Below are positions 8,226 through 16,775 of a DNA stretch of 64,000 nucleotides, piece after piece. The notes under the pieces are model-generated. The model saw only the letters and a program-made list of their open reading frames with translations, was not told where the DNA came from and made no database searches. The position numbers and the translations under genes are program-made. Origin of the DNA: Gemmataceae bacterium (GTDB lineage Bacteria; Planctomycetota; Planctomycetia; Gemmatales; Gemmataceae); the NCBI GenBank assembly GCA_025055795.1, contig JANWVV010000011.1:1-64000 (forward strand), read 5' to 3'. Positions within the stretch are counted from its first letter, which is position 1. Each line of letters begins with the position of its first letter.

Positions 8226-10650
8226 GGGCAGGATCCTCTACGGCTTGCCGGGATTCCAGATCCCGCTTATGGGCGCGAATGCAAGCATCGAAGAAGGTAC
8301 GCACCGCATACGACCAGAGCTTTTGCTTCAGTTCTACGCTTGCTTGCGCTGTCAAAGTGGGCCAGGTCTCAGGCCTTAGCACGGCCCAGACACGCTCTGG
8401 AGTTTGCAGAAAGTCACGGAGCTTGGGAAGCGCCGGCCATTTTTCCGAACGGCGTTTGTTCCCTTGCAGATGTTGCAGCCAGTCAAGGATACGCTGCCGG
8501 TGTTCCGACCTGCTCAACAAGGCGAGTTGATCCCGCAACGCACCTAACTGACTCATAGGTGGTTGCCCTTTGTGTGCATCCCACCCCAGCAGGTTTTTCC
8601 GCTGGGAAGCATCAGCGGCAATAGCCAGACACGCCCGGCGAATCTCCTGCTTCCAGCATTCCTCTTCCAGCAAACGGGCGAATGCCTCCATCTGTTTATC
8701 CCAGGTGCGTTCCTTCTCATCTAGTGGATCTGTTGCAGGACTACCGCTATCTGAAGACAGGTTACCCGATGGAGTCACGCTAGCTGCAGTAGCGGGCCAA
8801 TCTTTGGACTTGTGAGTCAGGAAGGGATGATTGAAGCAGATCTGGCCGTAACCTTCGGCGGTCCGGGAGCCGATGCCTGCGGCCTGGATCTGTTGCAGAC
8901 GCTGCTGTAACGACGACGGCCCCTCTGGGTTGGAAACCACCTCGATCACCAGGCAAGAGCCTGCTTTCAGACCGACCAGAGAGGGGCGGGGCAAGTGCCA
9001 GCGGCTATGCCAGGATTCCAGCCGGCTCGTGCGAACCAACACGGAAAGCAGCGTGTCATGCTGACGCAATTTCAACTCCGCGTTCAACAAACGGGCCAGT
9101 TCCTGGACCAGGGCCTGGGGAGTCGGATCGAAGGCAAGGTGGTCGTTGCGGATCAGGCAATCCGATAACAGCCAGACGTACAGTAGATGGTCGTCGCGAA
9201 CCGGGTCGACATTCTCGGGTAGTGGCCGAGGGGGTTCGGCACGCAATTCGACCTCGCCGTAGTCGTCTTTGCTGGAGCGACCCAAAGGCACCAGGTCGTT
9301 CAACTCTTCCCACCAGTGAGCCTGCTTGCGGGCAGAATGAGAAGCGTGCTGTTGTTCCAGCCAGCGGACTAATGATTGACGCAAACGAATTTCGCTCCGA
9401 AGTACCACCGGCCGGCCTTGGTCCCAGGGAGCAATGGCCTCGTAGGTGTAGACACCGCCGACTTGCTCGCTGGGTCGTTGCTGGCTGTCCTCAATCGTGT
9501 TGTGGGTTCGGGATGTGATGGGCACGCTACGCAAGCAGGGCGTGACGGGTGAAGTATAGCGGTCACGTACCTGCTTGAGTTGGACGTTTTGCATTTCCGG
9601 CTCGACCAGACGGTTAACCAGGTCGTCCGGATTGATGCCGTTAAGCCCTTTGGGGTAGAACCAGGCCAGTGGATTAGGCCAACTGCGGTGGCCATCGATT
9701 TCCAGGGTGGCGTTAAGGACCTGCAACTCGCCGCGGCGAATGGCCTGCAGCGGATCCAAGTAGCGGCGTAACACGTTGCTCACATGGGGAAGCAAGGCGG
9801 TGCCGGGCAGATACGACAGCGTTTCGATGACGTTGCCAACGGTACGGAACGAACAGGCCAACGGACTAAGTAGTCTCAGGCGTAGTGGCACAACCAGCCA
9901 GGGATCATGAGCTGGACAAGGTTGCGGTGCGGGCCGAACAACGGGCTGCGAGATAACGGGAGGTATCTCCGGTGGGCGTTCGTGAGTCTGCAGCCAGCGC
10001 AGGGCAGCGTCAACGTTAGCCAGGGGGATTTCCAGGCGGCAGCGTCCTAGTCCGCGGCGGCGCTTGCCCCCGAGCCGCTCCACCAGGCGGGTGGCGGCAA
10101 TCAGCAAGGCGCTAGCCAGTTCCCGAGCCAGACCATTGCTCACTTCCAGCTCTGCCAACGCTTCAAGGATCATACCCTTGCGGCAGACTTCTTCGAAGCG
10201 GAGGTGCTCTGGCCGAGCGGCTCCACTCCGGCGATCAATGGCCACCCCTGGCTTGACGTAGGTCAGAGCCTGAAGCAGGCGTGGGTCGGCCTGACACAGA
10301 CGTTGTCGCAACGGCTGGGGAATGCGGGCAGCTCGGATCCGTAGCAGAGCCCGTCGCTGGGCTACCTCTGCAACCTGTCCCGGTTGGGAACGCTGGCTGC
10401 CAAACAGACGTGCGACCCACGCCGACCACTCCCCCGCCCGCCCATCGTCCAGGCCCCAGCACAGCCGCTCGCAAGCATCGCGCCAGATACCGCAGAGGGT
10501 TTTGGCCGGCACATAGGGCAGACCATCGCTGTCCCGGGTCACCAGCCGGTCGACGTTCCCCGGCCGACCCATGCCCGAGCCAACGTGCCAATCACTCTCG
10601 AACGTCAAGCGAACGACAAAACGCTCCGGCAAGGGCCATTGCTGGCTCAT
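8215..10650 (-). CDS. csx10: Cas7-Cas5(Csx10)-Cas11 fusion subunit
   Basis: Large RAMP fusion of 811 aa. Residues 1-210 form a Cas7-like domain: HVGSG at 22-26, NVDRLVTRD with candidate active Asp near 34, LPYVPAKTLCGIWRD, and the loop GGKRRRGLGRCRLEI near 194-208. The middle (about 250-660) resembles Csx10/Cas5: GNVIETLSYLPGTALLPHV, and a late loop GIGSRTAEGYGQ. The C-terminal about 120 residues are helical and charged (ending LWSYAVRTFFDACIRAHKR), fitting a fused Cas11 small subunit. No separate cas5 or cas11 gene exists in the operon, which supports this. The ATG overlaps the cas10 stop by 4 bp (ATGA) and follows GGGAGGCCCAATC. The Cas11 assignment is weaker than the rest. Confidence 0.84.
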   Translation of the reverse strand: MSQQWPLPERFVVRLTFESDWHVGSGMGRPGNVDRLVTRDSDGLPYVPAKTLCGIWRDACERLCWGLDDGRAGEWSAWVARLFGSQRSQPGQVAEVAQRRALLRIRAARIPQPLRQRLCQADPRLLQALTYVKPGVAIDRRSGAARPEHLRFEEVCRKGMILEALAELEVSNGLARELASALLIAATRLVERLGGKRRRGLGRCRLEIPLANVDAALRWLQTHERPPEIPPVISQPVVRPAPQPCPAHDPWLVVPLRLRLLSPLACSFRTVGNVIETLSYLPGTALLPHVSNVLRRYLDPLQAIRRGELQVLNATLEIDGHRSWPNPLAWFYPKGLNGINPDDLVNRLVEPEMQNVQLKQVRDRYTSPVTPCLRSVPITSRTHNTIEDSQQRPSEQVGGVYTYEAIAPWDQGRPVVLRSEIRLRQSLVRWLEQQHASHSARKQAHWWEELNDLVPLGRSSKDDYGEVELRAEPPRPLPENVDPVRDDHLLYVWLLSDCLIRNDHLAFDPTPQALVQELARLLNAELKLRQHDTLLSVLVRTSRLESWHSRWHLPRPSLVGLKAGSCLVIEVVSNPEGPSSLQQRLQQIQAAGIGSRTAEGYGQICFNHPFLTHKSKDWPATAASVTPSGNLSSDSGSPATDPLDEKERTWDKQMEAFARLLEEECWKQEIRRACLAIAADASQRKNLLGWDAHKGQPPMSQLGALRDQLALLSRSEHRQRILDWLQHLQGNKRRSEKWPALPKLRDFLQTPERVWAVLRPETWPTLTAQASVELKQKLWSYAVRTFFDACIRAHKRDLESRQAVEDPAHGP

Positions 10651-12251
10651 GATTGGGCCTCCCAGAACTCGGCAGTATCAATGGCATCCAGCAACGCCGT
10701 GCGGCACAGCGAGACACTTTCTGTCCAGAACAGGGAAGCGACACCGCTTGCGGAGGTGCTGCCCAGAAGCTGATCCAGTCCTTCGTTGCGGTAGCGTGGC
10801 CACACCAGTTGCAGGCGGGCGTCGGCCGCCTGCTGACCTAAAAACAACCCCTGTCGCAGCTCATGCAGCATGCTGTTGGGCAAACGGCGTCGGCCGTCGG
10901 CGTCCCGGGCTCTCACGGCCGCTATCCGCGCTACCAAGTCCGACCAGCGACGTGGAGCCACCCCCTTACCCTCGGTAGTCACATAAGGCCGACCCACCAG
11001 CAATGTCCGACCGCCATCGACCGTCAGTTCGCGACGGATCCGCCCCAACTCGGCACCACTAGCGTCATACAAAATGTGATAATCAATCGCTGAGACGTAA
11101 TCAGGCTTGCTCTGCTTGGCGATCTTTTTGGCCGATTGCAGCAACTGCTCGGCGAGTTGATAGGCGGAAAAGAAGGGAAAATGGGGTTTGATAATGGCCA
11201 CACCGGCACAACTGGTTACACCGTTGGCAAGGATAGGTTGGATCGCCTGGTGCTCTCGCGTCTGCCTTTCAAAGGCATCCAGGAACTTTTTGGTGAACTG
11301 CAACGCCTGCTGGCCATCGCATACAACCGTCAGGTCGTCTCCGCCCAAGACGAGCGGTACGATGGGCAAGCGATTCATTCTTGGCTTCAGTACTGTCAGG
11401 GCCTCGCGGAAAGCTTGCTGGGCACACTGATCCAACGCTAGGGAAAAGTCACGGAGTTTCTTGATATACTTCCTGTTGTAGTCGCGATTGTCGCGATTGT
11501 CGCGATTGTCGCAGATTTTGGCTTTTTCGTTGAAATGAAGGAAAACTTCACCCAGACCGTTGCCATCGGCATGCACCACGGCTAGCCAGTCGCATCCAAG
11601 CTTCTGTTCCAGCTCGTGGACCGCATCGCAGCCTCTGCCTGCCATCAGATCCTGGATTCGTTTTAACCCGTCCTCAGCCGCGAGCACTTTGCAGAAGGCC
11701 GTTGCGGAAATGGGCTGTCCCCCGAGTGTCGTGGAGGCAGGCAGACCGCTACTGACGCATTCGGCCACGATGGGCAAACGTTGGAACCGGGCCGCTGGTC
11801 CACTCAGGCGGGAGCGCACCGCTTCGTATTCGTGATGTAATCCCTTGATCTGTTCGTGGATATCATGCTGCTGGAAGTCAAAATCCGGCCCAACCACCCC
11901 CCGGACTTCCAGCCCAGGGGCCTCCTTAAGCGCGCGTAAGGTGACCTCGCGGACAATCTTGTGGCCCGTCGACACATCCCGGACCAGCAACACGGCCTTG
12001 CCGGATGCCTGCAGAATGATTTCAACTGGATTCTCATCGCTGATTGGCGGATAATGGATCTTGTTCGGCGAGCTGGTCGTTTCCTGCTGGCTACGGGAAG
12101 GTAACTGGCCGCCCACCGCCGCTACGGCATCTGTGACAAAGCGCGTACCTGTCCGGTACACCAATTCCGAGGCACCCACGTTTTCCCGCAGCTTGTTTGT
12201 CTCGAAAATGTAGGCCTGGTTGCCGCTCGTTTCGATCAATACTAGATTCAT
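10647..12251 (-). CDS. cas10: Cas10 (type III CRISPR cyclase subunit, no HD domain)
   Basis: Large subunit of the type III effector, 534 aa, first gene of the operon. The N-terminus ETSGNQAYIFETNKLRENVG is typical of Cas10 proteins that begin directly with the palm region. There is no N-terminal HD motif. The second palm carries an intact PLVLGGDDLTVVCDG, the motif that makes cyclic oligoadenylates from ATP when target RNA is bound. So signalling is predicted but DNA cleavage by an HD domain is not. A low-complexity segment CDNRDNRDNRDYNRKY lies between the palms. I chose ATG 12251 over 12290 because AGGAG lies about eight bases upstream and homologous Cas10 sequences start there. Confidence 0.93.
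   Translation of the reverse strand: MNLVLIETSGNQAYIFETNKLRENVGASELVYRTGTRFVTDAVAAVGGQLPSRSQQETTSSPNKIHYPPISDENPVEIILQASGKAVLLVRDVSTGHKIVREVTLRALKEAPGLEVRGVVGPDFDFQQHDIHEQIKGLHHEYEAVRSRLSGPAARFQRLPIVAECVSSGLPASTTLGGQPISATAFCKVLAAEDGLKRIQDLMAGRGCDAVHELEQKLGCDWLAVVHADGNGLGEVFLHFNEKAKICDNRDNRDNRDYNRKYIKKLRDFSLALDQCAQQAFREALTVLKPRMNRLPIVPLVLGGDDLTVVCDGQQALQFTKKFLDAFERQTREHQAIQPILANGVTSCAGVAIIKPHFPFFSAYQLAEQLLQSAKKIAKQSKPDYVSAIDYHILYDASGAELGRIRRELTVDGGRTLLVGRPYVTTEGKGVAPRRWSDLVARIAAVRARDADGRRRLPNSMLHELRQGLFLGQQAADARLQLVWPRYRNEGLDQLLGSTSASGVASLFWTESVSLCRTALLDAIDTAEFWEAQS
11481..11512. repeat. 9-bp tandem repeat inside cas10
   Basis: Three perfect copies of GTCGCGATT plus a partial fourth. Being in frame, they encode repeated Asn-Arg-Asp on the minus strand between the two palm regions of Cas10. 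Copy number could vary without a frameshift. Confidence 0.9.
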
Positions 12252-12384
12252 ACCGTGGCTCCTGTGTCCGGATAGTCGTATCCGGATCACATCAACGCTG
12301 CCGGGTCAGGCTTCCAACAGGGTGATTCGACAACCTCTAATCGTTCTTGAACAGTCTGTGGTTTTTCTTTTACCAGTTCCCCCT

Positions 12385-12412
12385 ATTGTGACCGTTGGCT
12401 CAGCGCTGTCAA
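12385..12412 (-). promoter_or_regulatory. Candidate sigma-70 promoter of the CRISPR operon
   Basis: On the minus strand a perfect -35 TTGACA (12412-12407) is followed after 16 bases by CACAAT (12390-12385), 4 of 6 to the -10 consensus. It lies about 135 bases before the cas10 start, in the only sizeable gap upstream of the seven coupled genes. Confidence 0.5.
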
Positions 12413-12687
12413 GAATCCATTTTTCAGTGGCATGCCAAACCCTACCGGCCATAACCTCAGCCGTTTCAGATAGATTTGCGCCCGCTGATTAAGGTAGACT
12501 TGGAGGAGCAACTCTGAAAAGACTCAACGGCTCGCAACGAAGCTGGAATCACTACTGGCAACCGCTTTGCTCAGTGGGCAGTCGCAGGCAGAGAGGAGTG
12601 CCAGTTGGTTGGCGGCCGTGTTCCACAGACTCGGAGGTGGCAGACTTGCGTCGGGCAACAGATTCGGCTCCCGGAGAATGATGAAAA

Positions 12688-14010
12688 TCAGGGAGACTTA
12701 CCCGCAGGTGGCGTATCCGGAAGACGCAACTCCGGCTTGCGGATATACTTGATGGCCTGGGCCACGGCCAGGCGGAGCTGCTCCTCGGGCAAACTGGCAA
12801 TCAACTGTTCGCGTGTTTGTTTGGGTCCTAAACTGAGCAGAGCCTTTTTGAAGTCCTCTTCCTGCATGCGTTTGTCACGGAGTTTTTCGAAGGTTTTTTC
12901 CAGACGTTCCAGCAGCGGTAGGACCCCTTGAGCTTCCTTGCCCATGGCGACGAGGCAGCCCAGGACCAGGTTGAATTCAACCGGGTTGATGGTATCGAGG
13001 TTGGTAATCGAATCAGGGGGTAGCAGAGCCACTACGGCGTCGAGGCGTTTGCCGCCGGCTGCCTGTTCCGCGAATAAGCTGAGCGCCTGCAGGGCTTGCA
13101 AGCGCGGTCCCAGCTCCGAGGAGGACAGATGCCGGGCAATCGCGTTCAGATGCGTATCACCGATCTCCTTGGGGTCAAACCGCATCAGGACGACCCGGAC
13201 CCAGATTTCGATTTGCGGATCGATCTCGCCCCCTTTGCCCTTGGGGGTCTGCAGGCGTTCCCGCATTCGTTCGGCAACGTAGGCAGCTTGCTTCCAGTCG
13301 ATGGGAGGGGGTGATTTGGCATCTTTGCGAGGTCCCGTCCAAGGGGGGCCGAGGAGCACCAGCGATTGCAATGCCTCCAGGCGGACAGCGGCAGCGACGT
13401 CGGAGGCCAGCGTCCCAGCTAGGCGGTTCAGCGCCCGCACGTTGGGTCCGTAGGTTTCATTGCCGCCAACCCGTCCCAAGGCGTGGGCCACCGCTTGCCG
13501 CGTGACATAGGCCGGGTCCTGGCATACCACCCCCGTTAAGGCAGCAACGGCACTTTCGGCCTTGGGTCCGAAGGCCGCCAAGGTCTGCACGGCTGCCAGG
13601 CGGGTCTGCGAACCGGGCACCCCTTGATCCACCGCGTTGGCCAGGATCGTGATGGCATCCTTGATGTCCCGTTCGTCTAGACCAAGCATCACAGCGGTAC
13701 GGTAGGCGGCCATGCGCACCCCGGGGTCCTTCTCGACACGCATCCGCTCCACAATCTTTTTCGAGCACACCTTAATGGCATCCGGCCCGAACGCCGGCAG
13801 TGTGGTCAGGGCCATTTCCCGCTTGCCAGGGTCGGGATCATCTACTTCTTTGAGCCATTCGTTGACTCCCTTGCCGGCGATGTTGGTCGGCCACTTCATT
13901 TCGCCCGGCATCGGTGGCTGTCCCGTGCCGGAGGGAGGCTGTTGCGCACCTACCACGGCAACTAAGCCCAACGCCAATCCCCCTGCCACTATCAGCCGGG
14001 ACCAGGCCAT
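12688..14010 (-). CDS. Exported HEAT-repeat protein
   Basis: Protein of 440 aa with a signal peptide (MAWSRLIVAGGLALGLVAVV, then GAQ) followed by repeated helical pairs of HEAT type. Repeats are seen as R-x-x-A-x-x-x-L-x-x-[FL]-G units such as KREMALTTLPAFG, TRLAAVQTLAAFG and VRLEALQSLVLLG over roughly residues 60-330. A charged helical tail follows. HEAT repeats are protein-binding scaffolds; no enzymatic motif is visible. The start at 14010 is chosen because GGGAGG lies upstream and the signal peptide begins there. It is unrelated to the CRISPR operon by content and is separated from it by about 430 bp including the putative operon promoter. Confidence 0.8.
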   Translation of the reverse strand: MAWSRLIVAGGLALGLVAVVGAQQPPSGTGQPPMPGEMKWPTNIAGKGVNEWLKEVDDPDPGKREMALTTLPAFGPDAIKVCSKKIVERMRVEKDPGVRMAAYRTAVMLGLDERDIKDAITILANAVDQGVPGSQTRLAAVQTLAAFGPKAESAVAALTGVVCQDPAYVTRQAVAHALGRVGGNETYGPNVRALNRLAGTLASDVAAAVRLEALQSLVLLGPPWTGPRKDAKSPPPIDWKQAAYVAERMRERLQTPKGKGGEIDPQIEIWVRVVLMRFDPKEIGDTHLNAIARHLSSSELGPRLQALQALSLFAEQAAGGKRLDAVVALLPPDSITNLDTINPVEFNLVLGCLVAMGKEAQGVLPLLERLEKTFEKLRDKRMQEEDFKKALLSLGPKQTREQLIASLPEEQLRLAVAQAIKYIRKPELRLPDTPPAGKSP

Positions 14011-14465
14011 GATTTGTCCCTCCCAGTGCCTTGGATTATCTAATGAAAGGTACTGCCCGCACGGGTATGTCGTTTGCATTTTCTACTTCAGCATAGGCTT
14101 CCCCTGGCGATTCCTGCAACAGGAAGGCAGGGCGGGCCAGTCTGGCCCTCGCTGTAAACCCAATCGTGTTGTGTCTTTTCATCTCCGTCCGGATGAGAAT
14201 AGTACGGTCGGGCCGGTCCTCTTCTGTCCGGCGTGAATTAAGCAATTAAACGGTCCGTCTAGCGGGCAGGATGCCGAGACATATCTGGAACGAAAAACTG
14301 CCAGGGAAATTGCGCTTGATAGGAATAGGATAAGGTCATAAGCATCCGCGGCGACAACCTTCCGATGGCCGAGAAAGGGCTGTACCATGATGAACCTCTG
14401 GACAAAAGGAAGGCAGCATTCGCCGGATAGCGGCAGAGGATTAAGGGTGGGGAGGGTCTGGGACC
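14011..14465. other. Divergent intergenic region, no gene seen
   Basis: This 455-bp gap lies between the starts of two divergently transcribed genes, so it should hold both promoters. I could not assign convincing -35/-10 pairs. No tRNA or repeat is visible. Confidence 0.5.
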
Positions 14466-15392
14466 ATGAGCTTGGAGTTTTCCTGCCCGCAGTGCAGTGC
14501 CACACTGGCTGTGCCGGAGCACATGGCCGGTACACTGATCCGCTGTGGCGAATGCAGCACTCTGCTGCGGGTCCCGACCGAATCCTACCGTATCGCTGAA
14601 CGCGTTCGGGAGGATGGGGCTAGTCCGCCGGCTGCAGCCCGACCTGCCTCGGGGCCAGAACCGTACCCCACACCGAGTCAAGAGCCGCCACCGGCCAGCC
14701 CACCCGCCGATTCGCTATCGCCACCCCCTGCTCCACCGTCCTCTCAGGGACGCGGTGTCCTCTTCTGGATCGTAATGGTCCTGCTGGGCCTGAGTGTCGG
14801 TAGTTGTTTATGTTGCTGTCTCATTTTTGCGGTGATGCCTGAGCCTTCCTGGCAGTTGTATACCAGTCGCGACGGCTGGTTCCAGGTTGAGCTTCCAAGT
14901 TCACCGCGGGTGTTCCCGCTGGCCCCGCCTTTTGCGGCCCCCAATAGTCAGGTGGAAGGGGCCACGCTCGACAAATATGGCGAAGAGTATCGCGTGATCC
15001 ACTGGAACGTTCCGCCACTGCAACGTCTGGTCCGTAACGACGAGGCCCTCATGCAGCGGGCCTTGGATCAACTGCTAGCGGACCTTCGCCACAGTCAGTT
15101 ACTCCAACCCCCTCGTCCCGTGCCGGGGCAGCCGCATCTGACCTACGAACTGGAATGGCTCGACAAAGGGAACCGTCGCCACATAGCCCGTCTTGTCCTG
15201 GCTGGTGACCGCTTCTACCTGCTACTGGTCCAGGCTCGCTTCTTCTGGACCGAGCCGGATCCCGAACGGGTCGAACGCTTCTTCCAGTCGTTCCGGGTAC
15301 TACGGCTAGGTGGGGCCGAGGCCCCCGGACCAGATCCCAAGGGCGGGTTTCCCAAAAAAAATAAGGTGCCACCGGAACGCAAACGCGATTGA
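14466..15392 (+). CDS. Zinc-ribbon, single-TM protein
   Basis: Protein of 308 aa. An N-terminal zinc ribbon (CPQC at about 7-10 and CGEC at about 27-30) is followed by a Pro/Ser-rich linker. One membrane segment follows (VLFWIVMVLLGLSVGSCLCC with LIFAV after it, about 98-122). The C-terminal domain (DGWFQVELPSSPRVF...) is probably outside the cytoplasm. Such zinc-ribbon/linker/TM proteins are common in Planctomycetes and have no established function. The start follows GGGGAGGGTCTGGGACC. It is convergent with the sigma factor gene and shares a terminator with it. Confidence 0.8.
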   Translation: MSLEFSCPQCSATLAVPEHMAGTLIRCGECSTLLRVPTESYRIAERVREDGASPPAAARPASGPEPYPTPSQEPPPASPPADSLSPPPAPPSSQGRGVLFWIVMVLLGLSVGSCLCCCLIFAVMPEPSWQLYTSRDGWFQVELPSSPRVFPLAPPFAAPNSQVEGATLDKYGEEYRVIHWNVPPLQRLVRNDEALMQRALDQLLADLRHSQLLQPPRPVPGQPHLTYELEWLDKGNRRHIARLVLAGDRFYLLLVQARFFWTEPDPERVERFFQSFRVLRLGGAEAPGPDPKGGFPKKNKVPPERKRD

Positions 15393-15550
15393 TGCCTCGT
15401 GCTGTCCACCCCCTTCGTACTCAGGGACATTACGATTCTGGCCACTCAAGCGCCCCTTAAGCCGGCTAGGGGCCGCCGCTCCGGGGAACACACCTGCAAT
15501 GGCACCCATCCGCAGTGGGACGTGCCTACGACAACATATATCCACTTCGT

Positions 15551-15605
15551 GAGTGAACAAACCGTCTCTCCATAAGTTTTTCGGTGGGAGACGGCTTGTT
15601 CACTC
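15551..15605. terminator. Bidirectional terminator hairpin
   Basis: GAGTGAACAAACCGTCTC (15551-15568) is repeated inverted downstream (ending at 15605) with a single mismatch, forming a stem of about 18 bp. It sits between two convergent genes (14466-15392 plus, 15765-16775 minus), so it could stop transcription from both sides. Confidence 0.7.
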
Positions 15606-15687
15606 TCATTATTCCTTGAATGAGGTCGGAATCTGCTGCTGTGATGTAGTTAAGCGATGAGCAATGGGGCGGATCGTCGGTAACCTT

Positions 15688-15715
15688 GATCACTAATGGT
15701 TCCCAAAAAGTGATC
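15688..15715. other. Second inverted repeat downstream of sigma gene
   Basis: GATCACT (15688-15694) and AGTGATC (15709-15715) form a 7-bp stem with a 14-base loop, about 50 bp from the end of the sigma factor gene. It may help terminate that transcript, but lacks a clear U-tract. Confidence 0.35.
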
Positions 15716-15764
15716 GGCTAAAGGGATACCGCGGCCGATCCTGCCGGGCTAAGGCAACAGCTTG

Positions 15765-16775
15765 CTATTCGAGGAGAAGGTTAGGTTCCCAGCCGACGCG
15801 TTCGGCGTTAGCTCGTAGTTTTTCCAGAGCTCGATTCTGGATCTGGCGGACGCGTTCTTTGGAGATGCGGAGCATATGACCGATCTGGCGCAGGCTGTGG
15901 GTGCCGTTGCCGGTCAGGCCGAAGCGCAGGTCGAGCACCTTGCGTTCACGGGGCCGCAGGCTTTCCATCAGGTAGTTGAGGGCCTCTTGGCGTTCGTTGT
16001 TCTCCTGAGCGGTCTGGGCACTGGTATCGGGCATGGCCTCGGTCAGTTTGAAGTCGCTGTCGTCATCCAGGACAGCGTTGAGGCTGACAGGGGTGCGGGT
16101 GGCCGTTTGCAGATGGGTCAGGTGCTCCAGGGAGCTACCGGTACGACTGGCCAGCTCCTGTGGGCTGGGGATGTGCTTGCCACCGTGGGCCAGGGCCTCG
16201 CTTTCCTGCTGCAGCAACCCTAGTTCCTGTAAGTGATGGGGGCTGAGACTGACCAGATGGGATTGCCGAGCTACGGCAATCTGGAGCGTCTGACGGATCC
16301 ACCAGGTAGCATAAGTGGCCAGACGGGTGCCATGCGACACATCGAAGCGATCAATGGCCTGCATCAGTCCACACACAGCTTCTTGCAGCAGGTCAGAGTA
16401 GGCCAGGCTATGGTGACGGAAACGCTTGGCGACGTGGGCAGCCAGACGGATGTTAGCACTGGCCAACCGGTGCTTGTAGTGCACGTAGCGGTCGTGGAGG
16501 CGGCGAATGGCCATGGCCTCGCGGCGTTCCGGAGTGCAATGTTCACGGATAAACTGTGCCATGGGCCAAGGCTCCATGGGAGGCCGATGCGGACGCAGCT
16601 CCGGAAACGTACGCACCAACACGCGCACCAGTTCACTTTTACAGTCCCAAAAACTGGTCAGCAATTCCCGTTCTTCTTCCGGGGTCAACAGATCGGAAGA
16701 GAACGTCGTCTGCAGCATGTCCTCCGTTTCTTTCTTGGCCGTTTGGGTTGCGCGTTTACGCCGTGAGGTTTTCAT
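15765..16775 (-). CDS. RNA polymerase sigma-70 family factor
   Basis: Primary-type sigma factor of 336 aa, directing RNA polymerase to promoters. Region 2 is well conserved: ANIRLAAHVAKRF, YSDLLQEAVCGLMQAIDRFD, ATYATWWIRQTL (core binding and -10 melting). Region 3 follows, and region 4.2 is an HTH (LRQIGHMLRISKERVRQIQN) for the -35 element. It lacks the large region 1.1 of RpoD, so it is probably a group 2/3 (alternative) factor. The frame is open to 16934, but ATG 16775 has AAAAGGA nine bases upstream while 16934 has no visible ribosome site, so I prefer 16775. No anti-sigma factor gene is adjacent. Confidence 0.88.
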   Translation of the reverse strand: MKTSRRKRATQTAKKETEDMLQTTFSSDLLTPEEERELLTSFWDCKSELVRVLVRTFPELRPHRPPMEPWPMAQFIREHCTPERREAMAIRRLHDRYVHYKHRLASANIRLAAHVAKRFRHHSLAYSDLLQEAVCGLMQAIDRFDVSHGTRLATYATWWIRQTLQIAVARQSHLVSLSPHHLQELGLLQQESEALAHGGKHIPSPQELASRTGSSLEHLTHLQTATRTPVSLNAVLDDDSDFKLTEAMPDTSAQTAQENNERQEALNYLMESLRPRERKVLDLRFGLTGNGTHSLRQIGHMLRISKERVRQIQNRALEKLRANAERVGWEPNLLLE

